A stretch of DNA of 64,000 bases from Polytrichum commune (GCA_950295325.1 OX485805.1:48818758-48882757), one strand, 5' to 3'. Counted from the first letter of the stretch, positions 1-12,968 are shown. Notes: generated from the letters alone by a model not told the origin. Program-made: numbers and translations.

Positions 1-153
1 TAGTCACAATGCCCTACACTTGTTGGTTCTTGTGGCAGATTTTCAAGATTCAAAAATGCCATTCCAATCCATGAATTCAACTCCAAATCCATTTAGACTA
101 ACCGTCATTAAAGCGACGTGATCAATGATGTGATCAACACACTTTGAGCTCAC

Positions 154-457
154 TTTAGATTGCACCCGTTTCAATCTAGCTCTCAGTCTCGCCACTTTCA
201 ATCTCACTTCTCCCATTCTGGTGGCAAACTTCAAGGTCAACACTCGACAGTATCGCGAAATGAACTAAAATCAACAGGAAACAACAAAGGGAAAATTTCA
301 GCACAACAAATGAGATTTGAGAACAGCCTTACAACACTTCTAACCTTAATTCCAATCTTACAAAACGGCCTCAGAGCATTTAAGTTTTCCTAGTTTAAGG
401 GCCACTACCAGTATTTACTTGGCAATCTCTTACGTCCATTATCATTCCGTCGGCCAT
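154..457 (-). CDS. candidate first two exons of an unrecognised gene (partial)
   Basis: I do not recognise this product. Reading the minus strand, an ATG at 457 opens a short exon (457-434, MADGMIMD) followed by a good donor (GTAAGA). After a T-rich stretch and TTTTAG, an open exon (264-154) continues in phase and ends at AAA|GTGAGC. The second exon encodes 37 residues rich in Lys, Arg and Leu (for example EVRLKVARLRARLKRVQ) that would form a basic amphipathic helix or short coiled coil. The remainder would lie beyond the left edge. Without splicing at 154 the frame stays open only to a stop at 43-45. The matching phases and two consensus donors are the only support; the whole could be chance. 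Confidence 0.35.
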
Positions 458-1696
458 GGCTGGAAAATCAGATGTCGTTTTACACAAGGAGCTCGATTTA
501 AAAAAAATCTCTCACAAGGCTCGTAACCAGAACTCTTTGCAAAAAAATCTTTGCAAATTAACCCTCACTATGGCCTCTTATAACTTTTGCATCTCCTCTT
601 GGATTCTGCAGCTTGAAGTCCTAGCCTTCTTGATTTGTGATTGCTAACCAGGTAACACAATCCATTGGCCAGAACTGTTTGTGGTGACAACTTAAAATTT
701 ATCCTCAAGTTGAAGTTTGTTCAGTGAGGAAGAACAAAGCCCTACACCCAACGACCAGGATCAATATCTGAGGCGAGTTAGACTGCAATAGCATTTTATT
801 AGTACTAATAATAGACCGATGAAGAGATCGAAGCATTCAACAATCCAAGATTGAGTCCATGCATAATGATTCGGTCCACGAATTCCTCCAGTCTAAGCAA
901 AATTTGGGAGTTAATTCCCACCTAATTGTATAGAGAAGCAGCTATAAGCTCCAATATAACTCCAATTTGCAAACATGCAAGCACATCAAGCCAGGAATAA
1001 GACAAAGACTATTGTGGTCTACGTCAAACACTGCAATATGCTTTGACACCAATTACTAGAGAGAATTCTTCACTTCCAAAGACGGTCCACGTGACAGTTA
1101 TAACTCAAGTTGCAGTATATTGTGACAGTATTCTTAGATCACGCTCCACGCAGCGCACAAAAATTCCCCTAAAGCAGATCACCCGCCCAACAAAGCAGCT
1201 CTAAAAGCTCTCTAAAGATTGCACAATTCCACAAACAATGCGATCTGAGGTTGTCGAAGCTTGTCCATCAACATCAAGCCTCAATGGGAAGGGAATCAAA
1301 CAAAATCAGCGGCTTCATGAGCACCCTAACCTAGCTTCAGGGGTAAGCTATCTGGATATTAAAGAGTTACTTTTTCCGACTAGCCCACAATCTCGATTCT
1401 TGGGTCTCCGCTCTCCAGGAATGAATGAAATTTGCTTGATCAATTTTCATATGAACAATGCTTGACGGGCAAATTTTATTGAGGATTTCAAGTGACGTAT
1501 TCATTTTCAATTTGGGCTTGTGTTTTGAGGGGCAATTTTGAGAGGGGTACATTTTGAAGGGTCAAATCACATTTGAAGGACATTGAAGACTTCAATCTGG
1601 AACACTGCATAGGAGGGGGACTAACCAACTTTCCATCATATAACTTGGCATAATGAGTTTTGGCTGCCTGAAGATCTACATAGTCAGGATAGATGT

Positions 1697-1730
1697 TATT
1701 AGGGTTTAGGGTTTAGGGTATTAGGGTTTG
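1697..1730 (+). repeat. short interstitial telomere-like tract
   Basis: Three full or near-full TTTAGGG-type units are joined with one TATTAGGG variant, matching the plant telomere repeat. It is too short to be a chromosome end. It is more likely a telo-box or a remnant of break repair. Confidence 0.6.
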
Positions 1731-2304
1731 ATAAATGGTATTCATAAAACTATTAAATTTAATTCCTCTCTTCCCACAAATGTATTCATTTGTTGTGGTG
1801 TGCATTGTAAGGTCCACATGTGGCGACTCGTGCTTGTATAGCAATACAATGGTTTGAGAAAAACTAAAGGCGTTGGAGTTTCAGGACCACACATAGTTGG
1901 AACTCGAATTGCATTTGCAAAATCTATGATGAAGCATCAACAAAAATTGGATTGAAAATTGGTTTTCCCTTGATGTAGTTATGGCTATCAAAACTACACA
2001 AATGTTTGTTGATTCTTTAATTGAATACATAAGTCCTTCCAATTGTGTTTACAATTGAATGTGGATTGGTTAATAACATATGAAGTTGTAGTACAATCTC
2101 ATGTAAACATGTGTCTTTAGGGTGTTTGTTCTTTGAACCTCACCTAACTACAGTTCATCAATTAAATACATGTCTCTAGTTATGAAAAGTAACCAAATAA
2201 CACCCACATACCTTATGTACATTTAAGACTTGAATTTGTGTGTATATGTCACTACAAGTCCAACAACTCAACCAATCATCTATTTGAGCACACCTTGAAA
2301 TTGA

Positions 2305-2420
2305 GGCAGCATGCCCACCTGCTGCAAGGATAGACAATAAACCCTACCTCTGTAACAAGGAGACTCTTGAACAGAGTAAGGCCAACAGGCTCAAATTCAC
2401 ACCAATAGAAACACCAATAT
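2305..2420. repeat. dispersed repeat, copy 1 of 3
   Basis: This segment shares its order of motifs (GGCAGTAAACCCTA-like, then GACTCTTGAACAG, then GGCTCAAATTCACA) with 28646-28745 and 30398-30500. The class is unknown. The GGCTCAAATCCAC part loosely resembles a tRNA B box, so a SINE origin is possible. Confidence 0.5.
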
Positions 2421-3237
2421 TTATTTTCCTATTCTTTTGAGGCGGCATTGAAATTTGAAGCCATTGAAGTGTGCCAAATCGCTGACACAATACTAGAAGG
2501 GATACAACGAGTGCGATGCAATTACTTGAGGGCCCAGTAGGACTTCTGGGTCTTTCTTGCATTCAAGTTAGGAGGTTTCAGTTTCCTGGACAAGAAGTTG
2601 AATGTTCCTACTGCAAACTGTTTGTGGGGGATCCACAAAAGCTACTTATGTATATAATACACGGCAGATTTGTTAATTTGGTTATAAACTGTGTGATTGA
2701 AGACTTGATAATTGTCACATGTATTCTGTACCATAACAATGATTGTGCATGATATACATATGTTCAAATCTAGAAAAATGTCATATATATAAATGTGTAC
2801 ATATCCTTCACCTCAGTAGGTGTTGTATTAGAATAAGGCACCTTCAAGCAAAATAATTCCACAAACAAAGTACATGAAAGAGACAAAAATTATATACGAC
2901 TTTACTCATAGCTCAAACTTACATACTGAGATCTAAAAGGCTTCCTCTTTGAGACACATACTCTACATCTTGGTCACATGTCATGAGTGGAGTAAGGTGA
3001 TCAGGCTCACATTCACATCAGTGCATGAATACCGATGCTACCTATTCTTTTCTTTTCCTCTCTGAGACCCCTCACAAGGGCAAAGGGGTTCGACCTAGCC
3101 ACTGCCCTCTTCCTCACTAGTACAACATGCAGTCGAACTAACTAATGTCTCTAACGACAAAGTCACTGGCATGTCCTCCACTGCATTAGCATCCTATGCA
3201 AACTTGATGAAATTTACACAAAAGTGGTGTGCCATGC

Positions 3238-3440
3238 AATGGCCGGGGAGGATTTTGGGCTTAATCAGTCGAGATCCTAGTGTTTCAAAGACCAACCAGT
3301 TATAAGCTGACATCTTTTGATTTTTTTTTATAATTTTAAGATGGATATTCTCTAAATTTCTCAAAAATGATCAGTAATCTCACAAAGTCTTAAATTACAA
3401 CCAGTTAATTCTAAAACTCAACCATGTTCATTAGAGTGGT
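3238..3440 (+). repeat. dispersed repeat family H, copy 1
   Basis: It is homologous to the reverse complement of 4850-5030 and to the two halves flanking the MITE at 47308-47814. Shared landmarks are GATCCTAGTGTTTC near the start and CTCAACCAGTTCATC-like sequence near the end. No coding potential was seen. Confidence 0.55.
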
Positions 3441-4684
3441 CTTTAAGACCTAGCATGTAGCATCAAGTTGTCATGTGACACCCTCTCTAGTTGCCACCCT
3501 CAATATTTTCATAACATGAATCAGTGTGGCTTAATGATAAATAGTGTGGGCCACACTATATCAGATGTTTAGTGTACTGATCAAGTGCATGAACCTTATG
3601 GCCACCATATCAGGAGCAGATGTTGAGCCACGATGGAGAAGCCCTTGGGAACCACTAGTGTTGCTTCACATCTTCAAAGAAGTTCCCGCCTGGGCTATCT
3701 CCCATGGGGTGCGGATGGTATGTAATGGCAAGAAACAATTTTCCATGGATTTCATTTGTCTCAGGGTTTTCGAGCTCACAACACATTTCCTTCTCCACAC
3801 CTGGAGGGAATTGCCACACCAAGAAAACAACGAAAATGAAACAAGAATGACAACGTTGCACATATTTTCCCACATCAGTGTATGATGCCAATGCTTACTT
3901 GAGACAACTCGCTCTATGAACTATTGACTGAACCTCTTCAATGATAACATAATTGAACCATCAAAGCCCCTGCACATTTTTATCAGTGGAAGCAACTTGG
4001 GGATGCATACAGTAAGCACTAAATAAGGGCTTCTCCACCCCATGAACTCATCACATGGATTTTGAACTCCAATCATGTCCATGTGCAACAACTCTTCAAA
4101 CCACGATGAAAACCAACTACTAGGAAAACGTCCTAATGACACATGTAAACAAGGTCATGTCCTAATGACCACCCGTGTCAAACGGGAAGTGAATTCTAGG
4201 GCCCCACAATCCTAGTAGTGACCCTTCCACACTTAACTTTGAGGGTCCAAGGGCCTCAAAACCTTCCAGCCTCTGAATTCTAGTGTAAGGTAGGATAGCG
4301 CACGGGACACCTATATTCTTGAAAAGCTCCAACACATATACGATATTTTCATGAAGCACTCTCTATCCTTTATCAAATTTTGCTTAGTATCCTTTAGCAA
4401 AAATACCTTACATCATATTACTAAGCTAGATCCACCTCTACATTATAAATCGATATTTTGAGTAACACTCCATTATGGGAAGGAAATAATGTTAGACTAC
4501 TTTTAGTTTAGTATGGACCATTCCCCTCTACAATAGCAGGTACCCTTGGTGTTCTATAGGGCAGGGGCAAAAATATCTTAGCTATGTAACTAAGAAACAA
4601 CACTGAACTGTGTAGTTTAATAGAGAGCGACGATAATGTGGATGAAAATAATTGTGGGACCGATTAAGAAAAATTCAATGAAAA

Positions 4685-7600
4685 TTAGATGGGATGGAAA
4701 GCAAAAACCTTGACAGCAGGAGTCCACTTCCCCATCAAGACCCCGTTGTCACGAAACATCAAGATCTGGTTCCAGGAACCATCCAATGCAATATCATCAA
4801 CAGACTCACTCCGCAACTCTTGACACTCTAGCAATGAACGGGGAGAACCGGCTGCTAGTTACAGATGAACCGGTTGAGTTTGAGAAATAATGGGTTGAAT
4901 TTCAAGACTTTTGGAAAATTCCTCATCATTTTAGAGGAATTTAACGAATATGCCACAATTTGATAAAAAAAACCTGAAATATGTCAACATGTAGACCGGG
5001 TGGACTTGGAAACACTAGGATATCGACCGACTATGCCAAAAAAATCTCTCTGGACACTGCTCTCGAGTGAAGGAGCTAATGAAGTCATTTATTATGCAAT
5101 AACTCATAAGATTTTGCGAAATTGCTGAGTTAAAGAGAGATACCTGTGCGATGGGCAACTTGTGAGAGCCTATCAACTTGTCTGGCAAGCGACCCGAAAG
5201 CCTTGATCTCCTCCAAAGTTGTACAGTTAATTTCTGCGTTTCTGGATCTTCAACCTGCATCGTGGTAGACAAGGACATTCATTTGATTAAAGGTGACATG
5301 CCTGATAGACATTGGGCACTTGCCTCCATATTTGTGTACAGCAAATTATATGCCAAGAAATTTCTACAATCCACATGAAAGAGGAAACAGACCAAATCTG
5401 TCAAAATTTAGAGGCTGCCCAGGACTTATCTAGGCTGATCTCCACATAGGAACCAGTCAAAGAAAATGAATTGTGCAACATGGCAAGATTATGAATGCCA
5501 TACAAAAATTTTAAAAACTGTAATGGAAAACTTGGTTGATAGTTTTTGGGATACCTAATTAGAGTGCAAAGAAAATTAATTTTCTTGCAAATCTTTGACA
5601 ACACTACGGATCACCTGAACTGCGAATGTCTCATTCCAGAATGCTGAGCCCTTTGAACTCTTTTTTAACGTGCTGCGCTCGACTTTGCTTTGATACACAG
5701 ATATCTCCACAAAATAGTCTACATTGCCGATATGGTGGGTGTACACAATATCCTCAACTTTCATTAACGTCACTTTTAATTCCCCAACTGCCTGTGACTC
5801 CAAGAAGCTGTTCCAGATTTCCAACAGAGAATCAGAACATGGATAAAATATTACTAGGATATACCATAGTACCATGGCAACTTCAACACTCATTTATTCA
5901 TTTTTGAAGGCAAAATGTAATGTGTCACAAAACTATTGACCGAAACCCAGTCTAAAGTTGATGTGGCACAAAAATAGAGTACAGCTGAACTGTGAGGTGT
6001 AGAACCTGCCATGGTAATACAGTATATTCCCCAGTGATCCATGCAACCTAAAGTCATAAGAAAATCAGATCTGTGGTATTAAACATATTATTTCCCAGAG
6101 ATGGTGCCCACCACTTAGAACCAAGCACCCGTGATGATGCAACCAGATTTGGAATTGTTTGTCCAACCCTTTTTGTTTTTATTCTTTGTGAGGAGCTAAT
6201 ACTCAGAAATTTAAAACGCATAACAAAAACTATAGCATGTCCAGAGAAATATTTAGGCAACTGAGGTATGCCATTACCTGAAGTCTTCACCAGGAATGGT
6301 GGGAAATACAAAGCGGCGGGGCCAAATAATTAATTCCATCAAAGCACTCTCGACATATTCCTGCACACCATTGACAAGATCTAATGAGAAGAAATATGCA
6401 ATTTTTCCAATATCATTTCTTCCTTAAATGTTACTTTCAGATATCTGCAAGCTGGAACAGATGAAATAAAAATACTTACAAAACAGCAATAACTGACCTG
6501 AATGATCTTCTTGCGGTTTATTTTGTCATTAATGTACTGAACCCCAAAGTCCAGATCGAAATCGACAGTCGGCTGTTGTGAGATTCAGGTCAGAAAACAA
6601 TATTGAACTTCAATCTATCAAAAGTCATTCAGAATTAGCTTATGCAACACAAGATTTGGCTCTTGCCAATAGTTCAGAAACGCTCCAAAGAGGATCAATG
6701 GTGATAAGTTGTGAAGTGATAAGTTTCATGGTGATGTCCTCAGATGTCCTATGCATTAAATAAAAGTGTCCACCATCTAATTCTCAACGAAAGCAAGGAG
6801 TTTGTAGTAGTAGTAGTGGCAGAATGCTTACAGCCTCCTTTAGTGATACCAGCACAGCACCAAATCCTGGAATTTCTTCTCTGAGTGGCTTCAGTACCAA
6901 CTTTACAGTCCCTTCCAAGTGCATATTCTTGACCTACACATAAATTGCAATCATAGCATCATCAACAACACGCTCAGCCCTAGAATCGGAGATGCCCAAC
7001 TTAAAAGATGTCCTCGAAACGAGGACAGTCACACTTCCAGAAATAACCTTCTACTCTCTCCACCAACTCTAAAAGCTCCAAATACATTCACCAATTAGCT
7101 GTATAATTCATGCATTCTTTATCCAATTCAATTAAGTTGGAGATTATCAGTTCAAACCACTCACGACTTTGTATGATTTCAGAAATTGAAGAAGTCCAAC
7201 ATCTCCAATTACTCGGTATATACAACCTTGAGAACTGTATTTAGCTAATAGAGAAAGATGTGCACTCTGATTGTTGACACAAAGACTTCACAATGTGTAT
7301 TATAGCCCCATAATCACGAGATTTCCTTGAGGAATGTGCTGAGTATTTATTAATATACTTGTTTCAGAAGTATCACCAGGAAGATTTGAACAACCTGAAT
7401 AATGTCCCACGAATCAAATGAGAGCTTCAATCCTGCACCCTCAGGTTCCCAACGGAGCCCTATCTCCACAGCACATTCATCTAGTCCATCTTGATGTCTA
7501 ATTTCTGCTCCGCAACAAAACAGTAGACTTGTCAGAATTGCTTGTGTGTGAACTTGTATGTCACAATTATCACAAAGTATGCAAAGGGGATCCCTGGACT

Positions 7601-10600
7601 AGGCAAAGATAGAACATTCCTTAATGCCCATTCAAAGTGAGAGGAAAAATTACCTATCATTGCAAGTGGCTTGAATATTGTGCGAATCGCATGGTCTTAC
7701 CACTTAGTTCCACTTGATCATTTTATGATCTAGAATACTAAGATGGTAGATTCTAACTTAGTATACTAGATCATAATATAACCATGTGATGAAAGACAAC
7801 CGGTTCACACCGGGTCCCAAATCCATGCAATCTGAGCCGTTGAGAGAATGGAAGTTGGGACTTATCATTTCACACGGGTCCCAAGTCCTAAGTCCCAAGT
7901 ATGACATGGATGTCTACATGACAACACTTTTGGAGGTGAGGCTTGGGAGTTGTGTTGAGAGTTGCGTCAAGCGAAAAGCTAGTAAAAGACCCAACTCGTA
8001 ACACAAGTCCCCATAAGTTTTTTTGCATAAACTAATCAAATTTTGACTTTAATGGATACAAATCATACTTTGATGGTTTCTTGAGTCTCAAAAGTTGGGG
8101 CTTTGCCTCCATGTTGGGACTTGTTGACATGAGACTGTGGGACTTGGGACCCCATGTGAACCAGCCCTAAGACCACATAAATCCCATTATAGTGTTTGTG
8201 TATTCCTCCAAAAATAAGAAGTAACGTTATTTAGTGGGTATAAATGCTTTGCCTATGTATGTGTTTCAAAATAAACTAAACATGTTTTGAGGGCACACAT
8301 GTTGTTTACACATGCTTTATACACAAATGTGATGTGTGGGGATTCAAAACAGGTGTGGATTTGCATTGTAAAGCAATGAGTTGTGTGGGAATTTGTGACA
8401 TGTGATGCAATTGGTGTCAAAAAGAGGCCACCCCATTTTAATGTATCTTGACATAAATTGATAATCATAACAGTTTAATGCAAACACTATTATTCTTGAG
8501 GACAAAGAATTGGACAAAAGCATATCTTACTAGTTATTTGTGGAGGTTTGGTGCCCAAATCAACCTCTTTCAGGGTAACTCTTTTGATTGTTTGTAAAAC
8601 ACCATATTCAAGCTCATCCATAACTTTCTTCTTCGAAGCACAAAGTACCTGATGAAAGGATTTAAGCCACAACACACTGGTTCAAAATCATCGATTCAAA
8701 GGTACATGAAGCAGTAGTAGAATGATTATTTAAGCGATAATGTTATGAGTTGTATGGCTATGTTACACAATGGTCTACAAGTTGACCGAAAGGGTACATA
8801 AATGACACATGGAAAAAAATCTTCCTCTTGCATACTAGATTATCAACATATGAAACCCACCATCAATATGCTCAATAACATCTTCCCATTGCATACTAAA
8901 TTGCAAAACTATCATCTGAAATATCCCAATATGCTACGTTAAATATCATAATGTAAATAAACTCTCATCTCAGAGAGTTACTTATGTTGACAAATAGTAT
9001 CTCGTTGATAATTAGTGGGCTTGACACTTTGAAACCTCTAAGCATCTAGTTTAAATTGTTCACAAATAGTGTGTGTTACACTAAATACCATAAATGGTGT
9101 ACCTATACAGGAAGATATCAATAAGTGATCACCTTGTCAAGGATCTTCCCAAACTTGGGCAGAGTCACAGCTCTCAGGCCAATGTGCTTACTCCCATCTG
9201 TGACATAGCCATCGATTTTTTCTTGCACTGCATTTTTGATACGATCTCCTAAATCCTGATCATGGAAGAAGAATCACAAACACATCCATAGCATCATCAG
9301 TCTTAAGACCGCCAAAGAAGGTATGTGGGCATTATTTGATTCGTTTTTCATGTTCTCCAACTCCTACCAATTAGATTTACACAACCAAACTCTTGTTGCA
9401 TTAGCAAATCTACGATGAAATATATGCAAAAAAAGGTTTGAAAATCGGACCTCCCCTAATTTAATTATGTTCATCGGATGTGTGTGTTTATTGATTTCTT
9501 AAAAAGATGGCATACCATAGCAGTGAGGCTACGCCATGTACACCTATTACTGTGGGTCGAAAGTTAGGATGGGTAGAAAATTTTGTGGCTCACTGTACTT
9601 TTATGTGTTGGTTTTAAAACTAGGGTAGCTTGTAAATTAAGTAAACTATAAATATCAAAATACATAATGATACATTATTAACATAATATTGAGATTTTGG
9701 TATTTTATTTATGTGATGTTGATATTCTATTCTCCAACCCATAGTAATTCATGTTTGAGTTAAGAACACATATTCCATGTTCCTAATTTCGAACGTATAA
9801 TATTGTGGGCTCAAAAGCGGCGTGGGTCAAGAAAATTTACATTGACCAAAATTATTATGCTATGACAAAAATATAGTGGGTCAAAGTTATTATAGATGCA
9901 GTAGGTGTAGTTCATCACTAACATACTATTACTTTTCCAATATGAAAACATTGCTAAATTAAAAAACTTAGTGCCATGACAATGAAATTCCGGAAAATTA
10001 AAGCTTTTGATCTCCTCAAAGTGACAAATCGAGCATGATGTCATGCTATTTCCATCATCATTTATGCATGTCAATATTCCTAACATACTTACACAACATG
10101 TTTTTGAATTGATGATGAAATTTTCAAATATGTTGTATGAAATAAAATCATATGAACACCCACCTTTTGAATGCATGGCCAAAGAGTGGTCGTGAGAGTG
10201 TTGAGCACTGCCACCTGATGCACATCTCCACCCATAAAGAGTATCACACAAGCAGTGGTAATTTAGGAGACCCATTGACAATGTCCATTCCAAACCTGGC
10301 AAGCGACTCAACCTGGATACATTTCATATATATATATATATAGATATACTCTAGCAAAAGCTCCTCAAAACAATGCTAAAAGTTGCAAACTTTGTAATTC
10401 CAATGGCACCACAATTATTGCTCCAAACAGAGACGGAGTCCAGCTAACAATGAACTCCAAACTCAAAACTCAAAACTCAACGGAGCTGCCAGAGCATATA
10501 TTCAAGGGAAGAAAGAATAGGTAGATACATCTTGGAAGCCGCTGTTTTGTAGAGTTTGAAGGATATTTTTCCTCGGATCCGAGGCCGCACGACGATTTGG

Positions 10601-11052
10601 ATTCTCTCTCGAGCTTTGTACCCATCGCACGCTCTTCAAGACGCAAAACCGCAAAGCAGCGCGACATCACTTGTAAGACTCAGATGATGAGAATCAAGAA
10701 TTTGCAGTTTCCAGTGATATTGGTGATTGCAAATTAGGGCCGCTTTAGACACGTCTTTAATAAGGAGATTGTGTATTCTTACCGATAGGATGCGAAGGCA
10801 GATGAGGAGTAGAACCACTGCAGTTAGAGCAGAGCCGCACCAAAATCCGGTCCAGAACACGAGCATGAGGCGGACATGGAATGACATCTTATCTAGAATG
10901 TGCAGGAACAGGTTATATACGAAGGCTAGAATCGCCGTCAAATATGGCCACGTTCCCAGACTCCGAATGATCTTGGTCCACTTCCTCCCTTCGGAACCCG
11001 CCGTGCTCTCCGCCGAAACGCACAAAGCCGCTCCAAGTCCCAATTTCCACAC
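4685..11052 (-). CDS. SMP- and C2-domain membrane-tethering protein (synaptotagmin/CLB1-like)
   Basis: Predicted role: an ER-anchored tubular lipid-binding (SMP) protein at membrane contact sites, moving or tethering lipids. Exons on the minus strand: 11052-10783, 10312-10250, 9255-9133, 8648-8531, 7504-7395, 6933-6832, 6572-6498, 6360-6278, 5807-5615, 5254-5144 and about 4825-4685 (TAA at 4685-4687), giving about 462 aa. Residues 1-90 carry two hydrophobic segments (about 34-53 and 60-88), probably an ER hairpin or anchor. The SMP domain follows, with DLGTKPPQI, LKPLREEIPGFGAVLVSL and LIIWPRRFVFPTIPG as diagnostic stretches. One C2 domain occupies about 330-455. Start chosen at the first ATG of the open exon 1 frame. 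Exon 5 could begin 3 bases earlier, and exon 11 has a weak acceptor with in-frame alternatives. The last exon could also splice at AAG|GTTTTT. The C2 loop residues look non-canonical (see findings). Several introns contain transposon relics. Confidence 0.85.
4850..5030 (-). repeat. dispersed repeat family H, copy 2 (last intron of the SMP-C2 gene)
   Basis: The reverse complement aligns with 3238-3440 and with the two flanks of the MITE at 47308-47814. It lies between exons 10 and 11 of the SMP-C2 gene and represents an uninterrupted version of the site that carries the MITE at 47.3 kb. Confidence 0.6.
7799..8170. mobile_element. MITE family A copy in intron 4 of the SMP-C2 gene
   Basis: The element starts with CGGTTCACACCGGGTCCCAA and ends with the inverse, GGACCCCATGTGAACC followed by AGCCCTAA. 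The ends are imperfect terminal inverted repeats. The interior matches 36299-36690 and the 32.88-34.26 kb block in inverted orientation. No coding capacity; non-autonomous. Confidence 0.75.
8755..9107. mobile_element. TIR element family B, truncated copy in intron 3 of the SMP-C2 gene
   Basis: This stretch is collinear with about 13490-13832, including GTTACACAATGGTCTACAAG near one end and ACACTAAATACCATAAATGG at the other. Only one terminal repeat is present, so the copy is truncated. Non-coding. Confidence 0.7.
10326..10341. repeat. (TA)n microsatellite
   Basis: A pure TA run sits just upstream (minus strand) of the acceptor of exon 2 of the SMP-C2 gene, where a pyrimidine tract would be expected. 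Confidence 0.9.
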
Positions 11053-11620
11053 TTCTTCTGGCGTTTTGGTGATCGTGAGCTGAATGTGAGACTACGAACC
11101 AGATACCGTAACCCAACACAGACTTCCTCAGGTCCTTCGCTCTTCACCAATTCCTTCTCCTGTCGGTAAGTGCTCGCGACTAAGAAGAAAATGAAGAAGA
11201 AGAAGAAGAAGAAGAAGAAGAGGCCTGTGGGAAATAGGAGTTTCGAAATTCAGCTTCCAGCACGCTTGCAGACACCAGGTACAGACTTGGAAAACTGTCC
11301 CCCAAAATGTGCTCGATTCCCGAGCTCAATGTGCCTGTTGCCATTCCAGACCCAGAGTCCAGAAAACAACGCACACTTCCGAAACCCGTCACAACGACCA
11401 GGTCGATCACTCGAGGCCTCCATCTTTTGAAATCAGCAAGAGAATCAGTGCACCGATAATCGTTAAAGGTGTCACTTGTATTGTTGGATGGGACTCCGGT
11501 GCCATGTAAGCAAGCAGTCCAGAGTTTGTAGTGTCGGGACAGATCGACCTATAAACTTCTGACACGCGGCGACTTCCTAGTAAGTTTAAATACCTGCTAT
11601 GCTCACACGGTCTAATAAGT
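11053..11620 (-). promoter_or_regulatory. 5' leader and promoter region of the SMP-C2 gene
   Basis: The stretch upstream of the chosen ATG is richer in G+C than the introns. It contains a (CTT)n tract when read on the gene strand (11182-11221). CT-rich leaders are common in plant genes. I could not fix a TATA box or transcription start. No open frame here has protein-like content. Confidence 0.4.
11182..11221. repeat. (GAA)n/(CTT)n microsatellite
   Basis: About a dozen GAA units, interrupted once by AATG. Read as CTT on the strand of the SMP-C2 gene it would lie in the 5' leader or core promoter. Confidence 0.9.
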
Positions 11621-11835
11621 TGAGTCCATCGGAGGAGCTAGAGCTAGACATCCACCTCTTTGAGCCGGGCCCACCCACATTACCCAAACATGAAAACGTT
11701 GTATATCATAGCATTTCTTTTCCATTGTAAAGGGCAATTTGGCAATATAATCAGCATTAAAGACTTCAAATTATTACATTGTTTATGGTATTGGATGTCA
11801 TTCGCTATTCCCAATCAATACTCAATGTTATAACT

Positions 11836-12218
11836 GCACTAAATATTGTAGTTGGTGTCACCAATTCTATTTGTCTTGCTCAATACCAATTGTAAACCGC
11901 CCGTGCATTGTCACCAACACTAAATGTAACCCTAACATTATTATCGCTTGTAAAATAAAATTCTTGTAAAGAGAAATTGGGCACCATAGATTAACAAAGT
12001 TACAATCATTGTCACTTACTAAGTGATTTTCCATCCAAATTTCACACATATGACGATATTTCATAGCATGATTGTTAGGATGGAAAATATACCAGAAGTG
12101 GATGACCTAAAGGTAAATTGGGATGACAGTACTTGTAAACTTATTCCTTAGAAGTGTCATCAGAAAAGTCATAAAATGCCATATGACGCTAAATACAATA
12201 TTTAGTGTAGTTATTGAC
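11836..12218. mobile_element. MITE family C, copy 1
   Basis: The left end AACTGCACTAAATATTGTA recurs inverted at the right end as ACAATATTTAGTGTAGTT. The element is about 380 bp, A+T-rich and non-coding. The reverse complement of 40868-41240 aligns along its whole length, so both are copies of one family. Confidence 0.75.
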
Positions 12219-12544
12219 AATACAACATTTTCCCAAGCAAAGTCATGTGTATTCTATAACGTATGAACGACCTATTCAACCTTTGCTAGTAAAATGCCAT
12301 AAATTATGAAGTCTAGAAGGACTTACTTGAGATATATTAATCACAGGTATATGGGGTTTAGGTTTTTAATAGGACCCCTTTACTTTGGTTATGTTGGTGG
12401 GGGGGCAACTCTAAGAGTGAGTGTTTAGCCTAGCCCATGGGAGGGGGTGGCAAGCATTTTCATGTGCCTACGTTGAATACTCCTTTCCATTATGGACCAC
12501 TGCAATAAATGAGTTGTAGTTCATGCCCACTCTCAACCGTAGCT

Positions 12545-12690
12545 ACACTATATTATCATTTCTATTGTGGGCCACACTAATTCTCTAAAGCTTATGCTAA
12601 TCATCATAACGAGAATTAATGTGGGCCACACTAAACTTTCCACACATGCTAAGTTTCTAAAAGAAAATTAGTGTAGGCCACATCAATTGT
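12545..12690. repeat. copies of the GTGGGCCACACTAAT motif
   Basis: Three copies of a GTGGGCCACACTAAT-like motif occur in both orientations within about 130 bases. Related copies lie near 3545, 32.1, 32.5-32.6 and 48.3-48.6 kb. This looks like terminal debris of a DNA transposon family; no intact unit is visible. Confidence 0.45.
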
Positions 12691-12759
12691 TTTTCTAGAT
12701 TGTTTGATGTGGGGGATTACTTGTTCTTGTGCTGCTTTTGATGTACATTGACGTACTAT

Positions 12760-12968
12760 CATCTGACGTACATTAACTACGTCAAATGTACACTAAGCAT
12801 AGCACATTGGAATGATGATGGACATCTAACGTACATTAACTACATCAAATGTACATTAAGCATAGCACATTGGAATGATGATGGACATCTAACATACATT
12901 AACTACGTCAAATGTACATTAAGCATAGCACATTGGAATGATGATGGACATCTAACATACATTAACAT
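12760..12968 (+). repeat. 63-bp minisatellite, about 3.3 copies
   Basis: A unit containing CATAGCACATTGGAATGATG is repeated head to tail with few differences. Because 63 is a multiple of three, the array is open in one frame and would give a repeated 21-residue peptide; I regard that frame as an accident of period length. Confidence 0.9.

Larger units (their letters stand above)
458..4684. other. intergenic, no gene recognised; old repeats
   Basis: I see no convincing exon here. It holds a short telomere-like tract near 1697, a dispersed repeat at about 2305-2420 also found near 28.65 and 30.4 kb, and at about 3238-3440 a copy of a repeat shared with 4850-5030 and 47.24-47.96 kb. Short open frames in this stretch lack splice support and codon bias. 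Confidence 0.5.

Noticed and set aside
1697-1730. Chromosome end
   Set aside because: Only three or four units, flanked on both sides by ordinary sequence.
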